Below, piece by piece: positions 16,245 through 25,201 of a stretch of 64,000 nucleotides of DNA (within the stretch, counting starts at the first letter, position 1; each line of letters begins with the position of its first letter). Source of the stretch: Dactylosporangium vinaceum (lineage in GTDB: Bacteria > Actinomycetota > Actinomycetes > Mycobacteriales > Micromonosporaceae); assembly GCF_019904175.1 (NCBI RefSeq), contig NZ_CP061913.1, positions 5,208,001 through 5,272,000 on the forward strand, given 5' to 3'. The position numbers were made by a program, and so were the translations under genes. The notes below the pieces were generated by a model. It worked only from the letters and a program-made list of their open reading frames with translations, had not been told where the DNA came from and ran no database searches.

Positions 16245-17348
16245 TCAGGCGGCTGGGATGTGCCAGACGGCGTCCACCCCGGCGACCGTGTCCGCATCCA
16301 GCGGCTGGTATCCCTGCCGCGGCTCCACGTCACCGCGCACCCCGGCCGGCGCCACCTCGCCCGCCGGGGTCAGCCCCGCCGCGAGCCGCCCCTCGTACGT
16401 GTCCGGCGCCGGGTCGCCGAGCCCGATCGCCGCGCTGGAGCCCAGACTCCCGGCGATGACCGTGTACCGCGGCCCCAGCAGCGGTGCCACGATCGACCCG
16501 GCCCCGGCCCAGCTGAGGTCCAGGTCGCCGAGCACCCACCGGCTGGCCCCCCGCCGCAGGTGCGAGTTGTGCCCGCACACGAGGGCCGGCGCGGCGATGT
16601 GGCGCAGGTCGAGGAGGTTCTCGGCCATGAGCACGTCACGCACCGCGAGCAGCCGCGAGATCCGGGCGCTGCCGGGCTCCTCCGGCTCGGCGCACGCACG
16701 GTGGTACCGCAGCAGCCCGATGCCGGCCGTCAGCCACGTCCGCGCCCGCAGCCATGCCTCCCGCGACGTGGCGGCCATGAGCGCCGGCGCCCGCCGATGC
16801 AGCTCGATCCACAGCTCGTCGGCGATCAGCCGCAGCCGCACGGCGTCGGCCGAGCGCCCGGGCGACTGCGCCGGATCGAGCACGGCCTCGGTGCGGCTCC
16901 ACCGCTCGTCCGGCCCGCCCGGAAGATCAGGATCCAACCCCAGATACTCGCGGGTGTACCGCAGGAAGCCGCGCGGACTCGGCGCGCTCATGTTCTCCAT
17001 GGGAGCGTCGAAGCCGTGCAAGGCGATCCGATCCGGCGCTTCCCGCGTCGAGTTGTACTCCCGTAGCCACACCACGAGCTCCCGATTCCCGGCGAACGCA
17101 CCCCAGCCGTGCGAGAACCCCGCCGAGAGCACGCTTTCCAGCTCCCCGACACCCTCGCGCACGTAGTCGTCGACGACGAGCGCGGCCACCCGGTCCACCT
17201 CGAGCACGATTGACCGGAACCCGCGCCCGGCCAGCTCGGCCAGCATCGCATTGCGCCGGTGCCGGAAGGCGGGCTCGGCGTGCACCGGCTCACCGAACGC
17301 GAGCAGCTCACAGCCCGCGGGCACGATCTCACCAAGTTCCACTGTCAT
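16245..17348 (-). CDS. Erythromycin esterase family protein
   Basis: A 367-residue protein of the EreA/EreB-like superfamily. Family marks are L-L-A-F-G-E-P-V-H near residue 20 (catalytic-type Glu/His), the H-G-F-D-A-P region, long helical middle, and G-H-N-S-H-L-R-R (second His pair) near residue 265. Characterised members hydrolyse the macrolactone of 14-membered macrolides, but most genomic homologues have unknown substrates. With no macrolide gene cluster nearby, resistance is only a possibility. Monocistronic. Confidence 0.82.
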   Translation of the reverse strand: MTVELGEIVPAGCELLAFGEPVHAEPAFRHRRNAMLAELAGRGFRSIVLEVDRVAALVVDDYVREGVGELESVLSAGFSHGWGAFAGNRELVVWLREYNSTREAPDRIALHGFDAPMENMSAPSPRGFLRYTREYLGLDPDLPGGPDERWSRTEAVLDPAQSPGRSADAVRLRLIADELWIELHRRAPALMAATSREAWLRARTWLTAGIGLLRYHRACAEPEEPGSARISRLLAVRDVLMAENLLDLRHIAAPALVCGHNSHLRRGASRWVLGDLDLSWAGAGSIVAPLLGPRYTVIAGSLGSSAAIGLGDPAPDTYEGRLAAGLTPAGEVAPAGVRGDVEPRQGYQPLDADTVAGVDAVWHIPAA

Positions 17349-17422
17349 ACACGTAGACCGTACCGCTGAAACGCCGGTTGAGCCTTGAGCCGCATTTCAA
17401 CGCGCGGTCGCGCACCGAAGTC

Positions 17423-18238
17423 TCAAACCGGGGCGACATGCCGGAACAGCAGCGGACAGGCTGCGTGATACAGCAGCCGATCCCCGACCGAGCCCGCGAG
17501 CAGCCCGGCCGCCGGCCCGTGCGGGCGGCCCCCGAGCACCAGCAGCTGCGCCTCGGCGGACGCCTCGAGCAGGACACCGGCCGGGTCCCCGGAGGGCACG
17601 CGGGCCATCGCGGGCACGGCCGGATACTTGTCGTGCCAGCGCTGCACATCGTCGGTGAGGTCGCACAGCAGGTCCGCGCGCACCCGGACCGGGCCCGTCG
17701 ACAGCGGCGGGATGCCGACGCCCCACGGCGCGGTCGGCGGCGGCAGCACGTGGATGGCGACGACGTCGCAGCCGCGCCGCTCGGCCGCGGAGAACGCCGT
17801 GTCCAGCACCCGGCTGTCGTGCCGCGATCCGCTCACGGCGGCCACGACCGGTCCGTCCGCCGCACCGGCCCGCCCGCGCACCACGGCCACCAGACCCGGG
17901 GCCCGCATCGCCACCCGGGTCCCGGTCGCGCGCTGCAGCGCCTCGGCGAGCGCGTTGCGCCCGTGGCTGCCGACCACGGTGAGCGCGGCCCGCGCGGCGA
18001 GCCCCACGAGCACGTCGGCCGGTTCGCCGTCGACGGCCCGGCCGGTGACGGGCAGCCCGATCCGCAGCGCTCGGGCCGCGGTGACGGCCCGCTCCAGGTC
18101 GCCGGCGGCCGAGCCGCCCACGTGCACGATCTGCAGCCTGACACCCATCCGGGCCGCCTCGGCGGCGGCCCAGCGCACGACCGCGTCGTCCGCGGCGGTG
18201 CCGTCGATGCCCACGATCACGTCGCCGATGTCGTTCAC
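17423..18238 (-). CDS. Universal stress protein, tandem USP domains
   Basis: A 271-residue cytoplasmic protein with two UspA domains (about 5-135 and 145-270). The first opens with I-V-G-I-D-G-T and has V-V-G-S-H-G-R; the second has A-A-V-S-G-S-R and L-V-L-G-G-R-P-H-G. The ATP-binding G-2x-G-9x-G pattern is only partly kept, especially in domain two. Tandem USPs are a typical DosR-regulon family in mycobacteria. Start GTG 18238 (V-N-D-I-G-D). It is divergent from a CBS-BON gene across a region carrying a DosR-like box. Confidence 0.87.
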   Translation of the reverse strand: MNDIGDVIVGIDGTAADDAVVRWAAAEAARMGVRLQIVHVGGSAAGDLERAVTAARALRIGLPVTGRAVDGEPADVLVGLAARAALTVVGSHGRNALAEALQRATGTRVAMRAPGLVAVVRGRAGAADGPVVAAVSGSRHDSRVLDTAFSAAERRGCDVVAIHVLPPPTAPWGVGIPPLSTGPVRVRADLLCDLTDDVQRWHDKYPAVPAMARVPSGDPAGVLLEASAEAQLLVLGGRPHGPAAGLLAGSVGDRLLYHAACPLLFRHVAPV

Positions 18239-18322
18239 AGCTGCCTCCCGACACTGGAAGTCCCACTTCGACACTCGCACCCCGGCCACGCCGCCGGACG
18301 TGCCGCACGGCTCGTCCGGGAC

Positions 18323-18336
18323 GGGCCGTTGGACTC
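18323..18336 (+). promoter_or_regulatory. DosR-like box 1
   Basis: GGGCCGTTGGACTC lies between the divergent USP and CBS-BON genes. It matches, in form and almost in sequence, the box upstream of adhE (21486-21499). The arrangement GGGCC-N4-GACTC has the geometry of the mycobacterial DosR core. Confidence 0.55.
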
Positions 18337-18401
18337 TGCTGCGAGCGCGGCGGCCGGTCATACGTTCGGTATGTGACACAGACCGGGTGAAGGAGGCCGT
18401 G

Positions 18402-19088
18402 ATGAGCCGCTGGGATGTCGCCGACGTGATGACCGTCGGCGCGGTGTCGGTCCAGGAGGACACGCCGTTCAAGGAGATCATCGACCTGCTCGAACTGCAC
18501 GAGGTCAACGCGCTGCCGGTCGTCGACGAGTTCGACCGGGTCGTGGGCATCGTGTCGTCGGCCGACCTGCTGACGAAGATCGAGTTCGCCGGCGACGACG
18601 ACCGGGTCCGCCTCTTCGAGAGCCGCCACACCCGCCAGGCCCGCACCAAGGCCCACGCCACCGCCGCCGGCGAGCTCATGCACGCCCCGGCCATCACCAT
18701 CACCGGCCGCGCCTCCCTTCCGGCCGCCGCCCGGATCATGGAGTCCGCCGGCCTGAAACGCCTGCCGGTCGTCGACGACCTGGGCCGCCTGATCGGCATG
18801 GTCACCCGGCGCGACCTGCTCAAGGTCTTCCTCCGCGCGGACGAGGACATCCGCCGCGAGATCCAGGACGCCGCCCTGGCCGGCCTGGTCGGCATCGACC
18901 ACTCCCAGCTGCGCGTCGAGGTGGACGACGGCGTGGTGACCCTCCTGGGCCAGGTCGAGCGCGCCTCCCTCATCCCGGTGGTCATCCGCCAGATCGAGCG
19001 CACCGACGGCGTGGTCGACGTGGTGAGCCAGCTCTCCGCCGAGACCGACGACGAGCCCCGCCCCTACCAGGCCCCCGTCATGTTCTGA
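18402..19088 (+). CDS. CBS-pair and BON domain protein
   Basis: A 228-residue soluble protein. CBS 1 (about 5-60) contains V-N-A-L-P-V-V-D-E; CBS 2 (about 90-145) contains L-K-R-L-P-V-V-D-D. A C-terminal BON domain (about 155-220) has V-E-V-D-D-G-V-V-T-L-L-G-Q-V. CBS pairs sense adenosyl nucleotides and BON domains bind membranes or ligands. Mycobacterial Hrp1, a DosR-induced protein, is a CBS-only relative. AGGAGG at 18391-18396 decides the ATG. A paralogue with the same plan is at 38220-38906, next to another USP gene. Confidence 0.9.
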   Translation: MSRWDVADVMTVGAVSVQEDTPFKEIIDLLELHEVNALPVVDEFDRVVGIVSSADLLTKIEFAGDDDRVRLFESRHTRQARTKAHATAAGELMHAPAITITGRASLPAAARIMESAGLKRLPVVDDLGRLIGMVTRRDLLKVFLRADEDIRREIQDAALAGLVGIDHSQLRVEVDDGVVTLLGQVERASLIPVVIRQIERTDGVVDVVSQLSAETDDEPRPYQAPVMF

Positions 19089-19120
19089 GGCCCGGCCCGC
19101 AGTACCCGGCTCCACCAGGC

Positions 19121-19183
19121 GACCCGGCTCTCGTCACGAGGGCCGGGTCTCGTGTTGCAACCGTGACGAGGGCCGGGTCTCGT
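19121..19183. terminator. Strong hairpin plus tandem repeat between convergent genes
   Basis: GACCCGGCTCTCG (19121-19133) pairs with CGAGGGCCGGGTC (19137-19149) around a 3-nt loop with one G-T wobble. The segment ACGAGGGCCGGGTCTCGT is then repeated 30 bp later (19136-19153 and 19166-19183); each copy is itself partly self-complementary through ACGAG/CTCGT. It lies between convergent CBS-BON and CoA-hydrolase genes and probably acts in both directions. Confidence 0.65.
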
Positions 19184-19197
19184 CCGGCAATGCCCGC

Positions 19198-20430
19198 TCA
19201 GCGCAGCGGCAGGCCCAGCCGGCGGCCGGCGGTGCGGAGGTCGTCGCGGGCCGCCGGGTGGGCGGCGTGGTCGAGGATCTGCTGGGCCTGCTCGACGCAG
19301 TCGCGGCCCCAGATCTGGGCGGTGCCCTGCTCGGTCACGATGTAGCTGTGCTGGAACGACGTCACCGGGCCGGTCAGGAGCGGCACCACCGCCGACACGT
19401 CGGCCTTCGGGTGCCAGGACCGCAGGGCGATGATGGCGTGGCCGGACGGCGAGTGCATCGCGCCGACGATGAAGTCGGTCTGGCCGCCGAAGCCCGAGTG
19501 GGTGCGCCCGCCGATGCGGCTGGCGTTGGCCTGGGCGAAGAGGTCGACCTGCAGTGCGCTGTTGATGCTCATCAGCGCGGGGTGGGCGGCGATCGTGCCC
19601 GGGTCGTTGGTCTTCTCGGTGCGCAGCATGCGGATGCGCGGGTTGTTGTCGATCCAGTCGTACAGCTGGGCGGAGCCGAAGCAGAACGACGCCGTGATCG
19701 GTGTCGACGGGTCGAGCGCTCCGGCCTTCTCCAGCGCGAGCGCGCCGTCGCTGAACATCTCCGACCAGATCCGCAGACCCCGCCGGTCCAGCAGCGCGTC
19801 GAGCGTCGCGTCCGGAATCGCGCCGATCCCCAGCTGCAGAGTCGCGTGGGGCGGTACCAGAGCCGCCACTTTCGCCCCTATGGCCCCGCACGTCGCATCC
19901 GGCGCCGTGGGCGTGTGGGTGGGCAGCGGCTCGTCGCACTCCACCAGGTAGTCGACGGCGTCGACCGGGATCTGGGCGTCGCCGTAGGTGACGGGCATCG
20001 CCGGGTTGGCCTGGGCGATGACCAGCCCGCCGCGGGCCCGGACCGCCTCGATCGCGGCCGGCAGCACGTTGACCTCCACGCCCAGGCTGAGCGCGCCGCC
20101 GGCCGGTGGCGCGGTGTGCACGAGCACGACGTCCGGGACCAGGCGCTGGCGCAGCAGGTGCGGGACGAGCGAGAGCCGGCAGGGAAAGTACCGCAGCCGC
20201 GCCCCGCCGCGCATCCCCGGCCCGACGAACGACGTCTCGTGCGTGACGCCCTCGCGGTCCGGGATGCCGGGCTGGGCGTTGAGCATCACCAGCCGAAACT
20301 CGGCGATGCTCGCGTCGGCGACGGCGAGCAGCCGGAACGGGCTGGCGTAGTTGCCGCCGGCGACGATCCTGGGCACGCCGGTCAGCCCCGCGAGGACCCG
20401 GCTCAGCTGGGACTCGGTCACGGTGCGCAT
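19198..20430 (-). CDS. Acetyl-CoA hydrolase/CoA-transferase
   Basis: A 410-residue enzyme of the acetyl-CoA hydrolase/4-hydroxybutyrate CoA-transferase family. Visible are the L-G-I-G-A-I-P-D-A loop (about 200-208), catalytic-type Glu224 in I-W-S-E-M-F-S-D-G, and the C-terminal Y-I-V-T-E-Q-G-T-A motif. It either releases CoA from acetyl-CoA or transfers it to another acid such as succinate or butyrate, giving acetate. Next to adhE and pfl it offers the acetate branch of mixed-acid fermentation. Its ATG shares one base with the stop of the upstream Acg-like gene (TGATG), so the two form an operon. Confidence 0.88.
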   Translation of the reverse strand: MRTVTESQLSRVLAGLTGVPRIVAGGNYASPFRLLAVADASIAEFRLVMLNAQPGIPDREGVTHETSFVGPGMRGGARLRYFPCRLSLVPHLLRQRLVPDVVLVHTAPPAGGALSLGVEVNVLPAAIEAVRARGGLVIAQANPAMPVTYGDAQIPVDAVDYLVECDEPLPTHTPTAPDATCGAIGAKVAALVPPHATLQLGIGAIPDATLDALLDRRGLRIWSEMFSDGALALEKAGALDPSTPITASFCFGSAQLYDWIDNNPRIRMLRTEKTNDPGTIAAHPALMSINSALQVDLFAQANASRIGGRTHSGFGGQTDFIVGAMHSPSGHAIIALRSWHPKADVSAVVPLLTGPVTSFQHSYIVTEQGTAQIWGRDCVEQAQQILDHAAHPAARDDLRTAGRRLGLPLR

Positions 20431-21449
20431 CAGGCTGCTCCGGCGAGCTGGGTGACGAATGTGCGCAGCGGCCGGCGCGGGCTCGCCGCGACCTGGTCGC
20501 CGTAGCCGATCCGCAGGATCATCTGCGGATACCAGCGTTCGCCCGGCGGGGTGAGCAGCCGGCGCAGGTGCGGCACCTCCAGCGCCTGCGTCATCGGCTG
20601 CGCCGACAGTCCGTGCACGGTGGCGGTCAGCAGGACGCGTTGCAGCGCGGCGCCCGCCTCCAGCCAGGCCGCCGGGGTGTCGCCGCGAGCGTGCAGGACG
20701 ACGACCGTCGGATGCCGCTCGAACCGGGCGGCCGCCCGCGACAGACGGGGCAGCTCCAGGCCGAAGTCGCGCAGCGGCAGGGCGGCCGTGGTGGCCTTCG
20801 CGCCGAAGACCGCGGCACTCACACCGTCGCGCCGGTCGCCGTGCTCGCTCGTCCACCGCGCCAGCTCGCGCCGGTAGCCGGGGTCGGCCCGCAGCCACGC
20901 GTCGGCGGCCTGCGTGATGGCCAGCACGGCGCCGCGGCGCACCGGGTCGAGCACCACGAGCCGGGCCCGGCCGGTGGCCGCCGCCCGCTGCAAGGACTCG
21001 AGCAGCGCCGAGGGTACCGCGGCGTCGGCGAACGGTTCCCGATTGGTCCGCCGCCGCGCGATCGCCAGCGCCAGCGCCTGCATGTCCGGGCTCGGCTCGC
21101 GCACGCCCCCGGCAATCACACGCACCGCCGCGCCGGCGTGCTCCGGGAGCGACCCCCGCCGGCCGGCGAGCTCCAGGCGCGACGACCGCTCGCCCGCCGG
21201 CTCCAGGCGGGACACTCGCCCGCCGGCCGCCAGCGCGACCCGCAGGTTGCACACGGCCGCACCGACGCTGATGTGCAGCGCCCGCCCGTCGGGGTCGGCG
21301 CTGTGCAGGGCGCGCTCGGCGTCGGGGAACACGTCGAAGGCGGCCCCGTCGAACCGGAACCGCCACGGCTGGGTGTTGTGCATCGACGGGGCGGCCACGG
21401 CGGCGCGCAGGCAGGCTGCGACCGCTCGCTCCGAAAGCTGCTCGGCCAT
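20430..21449 (-). CDS. Acg-type nitroreductase-fold protein
   Basis: A 339-residue protein with two nitroreductase-like halves. The first has A-P-S-M-H-N-T-Q-P-W-R-F (FMN-site signature) and R-R-R-T-N-R-E-P-F; the second has P-M-T-Q-A-L-E-V-P and M-I-L-R-I-G-Y-G. This matches Acg/Rv2032 and Rv3131 of Mycobacterium tuberculosis, DosR-induced proteins proposed to hold or sequester FMN. Enzymatic activity is unproven in that family. First gene of an operon with the acetyl-CoA hydrolase, and divergent from adhE across a DosR-like box. Confidence 0.87.
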   Translation of the reverse strand: MAEQLSERAVAACLRAAVAAPSMHNTQPWRFRFDGAAFDVFPDAERALHSADPDGRALHISVGAAVCNLRVALAAGGRVSRLEPAGERSSRLELAGRRGSLPEHAGAAVRVIAGGVREPSPDMQALALAIARRRTNREPFADAAVPSALLESLQRAAATGRARLVVLDPVRRGAVLAITQAADAWLRADPGYRRELARWTSEHGDRRDGVSAAVFGAKATTAALPLRDFGLELPRLSRAAARFERHPTVVVLHARGDTPAAWLEAGAALQRVLLTATVHGLSAQPMTQALEVPHLRRLLTPPGERWYPQMILRIGYGDQVAASPRRPLRTFVTQLAGAA

Positions 21450-21485
21450 GCGCCCAGGATCACCGGCCCGGGTCCGCTTCCGGCA

Positions 21486-21499
21486 GGGCCGTTGGACCC
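21486..21499 (+). promoter_or_regulatory. DosR-like box 2
   Basis: GGGCCGTTGGACCC lies between the divergent acg-like and adhE genes. It is the best conserved copy of the island motif. A second weaker half, GGCCCGGGTCC, lies just upstream near 21465. Confidence 0.6.
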
Positions 21500-21574
21500 G
21501 GCCCGGCGGGTCCGCAGGCTCTGGAAGGGGCGGCCCGTGCGGCGTTGGATTGCAGTGGACCGAGGAGGAATGTC

Positions 21575-24187
21575 ATGACGGTGACCGCACTTGCGACGAG
21601 CGCCGAGGCCACCACCGCCGCCGCGATCGACGGGCTGGTGGAGCGGGCTCTGGGTGCGCTGGAGGAGTACGCCGGGCTCGACCAGGAACGCGTCGACCAC
21701 ATCGTGAAGAAGGCGTCAGTGGCCGCACTGAGCGCGCACGGCCGCCTGGCCGAGCTGGCGATCGCGGAGACCGGCCGCGGCGTGTTCGAGGACAAGGCGG
21801 TCAAGAACGTCTTCGCCTCCGAGCACATCGCCCACAGCCTGGCCGGCCTGCGGACCGTCGGCGTGGTGGCCCGCAACGAGATCGACGGCATCGTCGAGAT
21901 CGCCGACCCGGTCGGCGTCGTCTGCGCCGTCACGCCGGTGACCAACCCGACGTCGACCACGGTCTTCAAGGCCCTCATCGCGCTCAAGACCCGAAACCCG
22001 GTGGTGTTCGCGTTCCACCCGGCGGCCCAGCGGTGCAGCGCCGAGGCCGCGCGGGTCGTGCGCGACGCCGCGGTCGCGGCCGGTGCGCCCCGCGACTGCA
22101 TCCAGTGGGTCGAACAGCCGTCGATCGAGGCGACGCAGACGCTCATGGCGCACTCCGGCGTGGCGGTCATCCTGGCCACCGGCGGCGGCGCGATGGTCCG
22201 GGCCGCGTACTCGGCCGGCAAGCCCGCGCTGGGCGTCGGCCCCGGCAACGTTCCCGCGTACGTCGAGCGCAGCGCCGACGTCGTGCGGGCGGTGCACGAC
22301 ATCGTGGTCTCCAAGACGTTCGACAACGGCATGATCTGCGCCTCGGAGCAGGCCGTCATCCTCGACGACGAGATCGCCGAGGCGGCCGTCGCCGAGTTCG
22401 AGCGCCTGCACGCGCACGTCGCCACCCCCGACGAGAAGCTGCTGCTGGAAAAGCTGATATTCGGCGGGGGTACGCGGGTCAACCCCGACATCGTCGGCCG
22501 GAGCGCGACCTGGATCGCCGCTCAGGCCGGGTTCACCGTCGCCGCCGAGACCTCCGTCATCCTGGTGCCGGTCGCCGGTGTCGGCCCGCAGGAGCCGCTG
22601 ACCCGCGAGAAGCTCTGCCCGGTCCTGGCGGTCCTGCGCGCCGGTTCGCGGGACGAGGGGTTCGAGCTGGCCGAGCGGATGGTGCAGTTCGACGGCCGCG
22701 GGCACAGCGCCGTCATCCACACCGCGAGTGCCGAGGTCGCGGAGGAGTACGGCCGCCGGGTCCAGGCGGTGCGCATCATCTGGAACTCGCCGTCGTCGCA
22801 GGGCGGCATCGGCGACGTGTACAACGCTTTCCTGCCCTCGCTCACCCTCGGCTGCGGCAGCTACGGGAGGAACTCGGTGTCCGGCAACGTCTCGGCGGTC
22901 AACCTCCTGAACATCAAGCGGGTCGGGCGGCGTACCAACAACCTGCAGTGGTTCAAGATCCCGCCGAAGATCTACTTCGAGCCCAACGCGATCCGCTACC
23001 TGGCCGACATGCCCGGCGTGCACCGCGTCACGATCGTCACCGACCCGACGATGACCCGGCTCGGGTACGTCGACCGGATCCGCGCCGCCCTGCGCGCCGG
23101 CGTCAACCCGGTCACCGTGCAGATCCTCGACAACGTCGAGCCGGAGCCGACGATGGCGACCGTCGAGCGCGGCGCCGAGCTCATGCGCCAGTTCCGCCCG
23201 GACACGATCATCGCGCTCGGCGGCGGCTCGCCGATGGACGCGGCGAAGGTGATGTGGCTGCTGTACGAGCACCCCGGCACCGAGTTCGCGGACATGCGCG
23301 AGAAGTTCTTCGACATCCGCAAGCGCGCCTTCACCTTCCCGACCCTCGGCACCCTGGCCCGGCTGGTGTGCGTCCCGACCACCTCGGGCACCGGCGCCGA
23401 GATCACGCCGTTCGCGGTCATCACCGACACGGCGACCGGGATGAAGTACCCCCTGGCCGACTACGCGCTGACGCCGAGCGTGGCGATCATCGACCCGGTG
23501 CTCACCGCCGACCTGCCGCCGAGCGTGACCGCCGACAGCGGCTTCGACGCGCTCACCCACGCGACGGAGGCGTACGTCTCGGTGTACGCCAGCGACTACA
23601 CCGACGGCCTGGCCCTGCACGCGATCCGGCTCATCTTCGGCAACCTCGCCAACGCCGTGCACCGCGGCGCCGCCGACCCGGTGGCCCGCGAGAAGATGCA
23701 CAACGCGGGATCGATAGCCGGCATGGCGTTCGGCAACGCGTTCCTCGGCATCGTGCACGCCTGCGCGCACACGCTCGGTGCGACGTTCCACATCGCGCAC
23801 GGCCGCACGAACGCCATCCTGCTGCCGCACGTCGTCCGGCACAACGGCCGGATTCCGGCGAAGCTCAACTCGTGGCCGAAGTACGAGCGGTACGTGGCCC
23901 CGGAGCGCTTCCAGGACATCGCCCGGATGCTTGGCCTGCCCGCGGCGACCCCGGAGGAGGGCGTCGAGTCCTACGCCCGGGCCCTTGAGCGGCTGCGCGC
24001 CGAGGTCGGCATCGAGCCGTCCTTCCGCGCGGCCGGCGTGGACGAGGACGCCTTCCTGGCGGCGCTGCCACAGCAGGCGATGAACGCCTACCTGGACCAG
24101 TGCGCGCCGGCCAACCCGCGGATGCCGATGCTCGACGACCTGCGCGACATCATGCGCACCGCGTACTACGGCACCACCGAACGCTGA
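21575..24187 (+). CDS. adhE: Bifunctional acetaldehyde-CoA/alcohol dehydrogenase
   Basis: An 870-residue fusion enzyme reducing acetyl-CoA to acetaldehyde and then ethanol, oxidising two NADH. The N-terminal CoA-acylating aldehyde dehydrogenase (about 1-430) has catalytic Cys255 in G-M-I-C-A-S-E-Q. The C-terminal iron-dependent alcohol dehydrogenase (about 455-865) has G-G-G-S-P-M-D, P-T-T-S-G-T-G-A-E and the iron ligands in F-D-A-L-T-H-A, V-H-A-C-A-H and F-H-I-A-H-G. Normal family length, no lesion. GAGGAG precedes ATG 21575. AdhE forms spirosomes in other bacteria and is a hallmark of anaerobic fermentation. A second Acg-like gene follows after 27 bp. Confidence 0.95.
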   Translation: MTVTALATSAEATTAAAIDGLVERALGALEEYAGLDQERVDHIVKKASVAALSAHGRLAELAIAETGRGVFEDKAVKNVFASEHIAHSLAGLRTVGVVARNEIDGIVEIADPVGVVCAVTPVTNPTSTTVFKALIALKTRNPVVFAFHPAAQRCSAEAARVVRDAAVAAGAPRDCIQWVEQPSIEATQTLMAHSGVAVILATGGGAMVRAAYSAGKPALGVGPGNVPAYVERSADVVRAVHDIVVSKTFDNGMICASEQAVILDDEIAEAAVAEFERLHAHVATPDEKLLLEKLIFGGGTRVNPDIVGRSATWIAAQAGFTVAAETSVILVPVAGVGPQEPLTREKLCPVLAVLRAGSRDEGFELAERMVQFDGRGHSAVIHTASAEVAEEYGRRVQAVRIIWNSPSSQGGIGDVYNAFLPSLTLGCGSYGRNSVSGNVSAVNLLNIKRVGRRTNNLQWFKIPPKIYFEPNAIRYLADMPGVHRVTIVTDPTMTRLGYVDRIRAALRAGVNPVTVQILDNVEPEPTMATVERGAELMRQFRPDTIIALGGGSPMDAAKVMWLLYEHPGTEFADMREKFFDIRKRAFTFPTLGTLARLVCVPTTSGTGAEITPFAVITDTATGMKYPLADYALTPSVAIIDPVLTADLPPSVTADSGFDALTHATEAYVSVYASDYTDGLALHAIRLIFGNLANAVHRGAADPVAREKMHNAGSIAGMAFGNAFLGIVHACAHTLGATFHIAHGRTNAILLPHVVRHNGRIPAKLNSWPKYERYVAPERFQDIARMLGLPAATPEEGVESYARALERLRAEVGIEPSFRAAGVDEDAFLAALPQQAMNAYLDQCAPANPRMPMLDDLRDIMRTAYYGTTER

Positions 24188-24214
24188 CGCGGCTTCTCGT
24201 GAAGGGAGCGGACG

Positions 24215-25189
24215 ATGACGAAGCCAGGCCGGGCCGAGATCGACCGGATCGCCGAGGCCACGATCGCGGCGCTGCGCGCACCGTCCATCTTGAACACCCA
24301 GCCGTGGCGCTGGCGGCTGGCCACCACCCACGGCGAACTGTGGGCCGACCGGGCCCGGCAACTGCCGGGCCTGGACCCCGACGGCCGCCTGCTGCTGCTG
24401 AGCTGCGGCACCGCCCTGCACCACGCGACGGTGGCCCTGCGCGCGGCCGGCTACCGGGCCGAGATCGAGCGCCGGCCCGACCCGGCCCGGCCGGACCTGA
24501 TCGCCCGGCTGCGCCAGGGCTCGCCGATCGACCCGGACGATGAGCTCTACCGCGCCATCTACCAGCGCCGGACCGACCGCCGCCCGTTCGCCGACGAGCC
24601 GCCCGCCGCGGCCGTCGTCGACGAACTGCGGGCCGCCGCCGAACGCCACAACGTGCATCTGCACACGGTCCCGCCCGACCAGCTGACCGCCCTCGCCGCG
24701 GCCGTGGCCCATGCGGGCGCCGCCGAGCAGACCGACCCCGGCATGAGCGCCGACGTGCTGACCTGGACGACCCGCAGCCGCGACGACCGCGACGGGGTGA
24801 CGGCCCGCAGTCTCACCGCGCCCGGCCGCCGGAGCATCGCACCCCGCAACCTGTCCCCGGCCCGGCCGCCGTCGCTGGAGCCGGGCCCGGGACAGGACCG
24901 CGGCACCGTGTACGCGCTGCTGGTGACCGACGCGGACGAGCCGGCGGACTGGCTCACCGCCGGCGAGGCGCTGTCCGACGTCTGGCTCACGCTCACCGCC
25001 CGCGGCCTGGCCGCCTCCCCGATCAGCGAGGTGATCGAGGTCGCGCCGGTCCGCCTGGCCCTGCACCGGCTGCTCGGCGGCGTCGGCCACCCGGCCATCG
25101 CCCTGCGCATCGGCGTGCCGGTCAGCGACGCCGACCCCGTTCCGCCGGCCGTGCGGCGCTCCGGCACGGACGTCATCGGCCTGCCCTGA
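24215..25189 (+). CDS. Acg-type nitroreductase-fold protein
   Basis: A 324-residue paralogue of the protein at 20430-21449. It keeps A-P-S-I-L-N-T-Q-P-W-R-W, R-R-T-D-R-R-P-F and the C-terminal I-A-L-R-I-G-V. It is likely cotranscribed with adhE (27 bp apart, GAAGGGAG ribosome-binding site). Two Acg-like genes flanking adhE in opposite directions under one DosR-like box point to shared hypoxic induction. Role proposed for the family: FMN storage or redox buffering in dormancy; not shown here. Confidence 0.85.
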   Translation: MTKPGRAEIDRIAEATIAALRAPSILNTQPWRWRLATTHGELWADRARQLPGLDPDGRLLLLSCGTALHHATVALRAAGYRAEIERRPDPARPDLIARLRQGSPIDPDDELYRAIYQRRTDRRPFADEPPAAAVVDELRAAAERHNVHLHTVPPDQLTALAAAVAHAGAAEQTDPGMSADVLTWTTRSRDDRDGVTARSLTAPGRRSIAPRNLSPARPPSLEPGPGQDRGTVYALLVTDADEPADWLTAGEALSDVWLTLTARGLAASPISEVIEVAPVRLALHRLLGGVGHPAIALRIGVPVSDADPVPPAVRRSGTDVIGLP

Positions 25190-25201
25190 GACGCCAGGCC
25201 C

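Noticed and set aside
16245..17348. Macrolide resistance gene of a biosynthetic cluster
   Set aside because: No polyketide synthase, glycosyltransferase or export genes lie around it; erythromycin-esterase homologues are common in actinomycetes.
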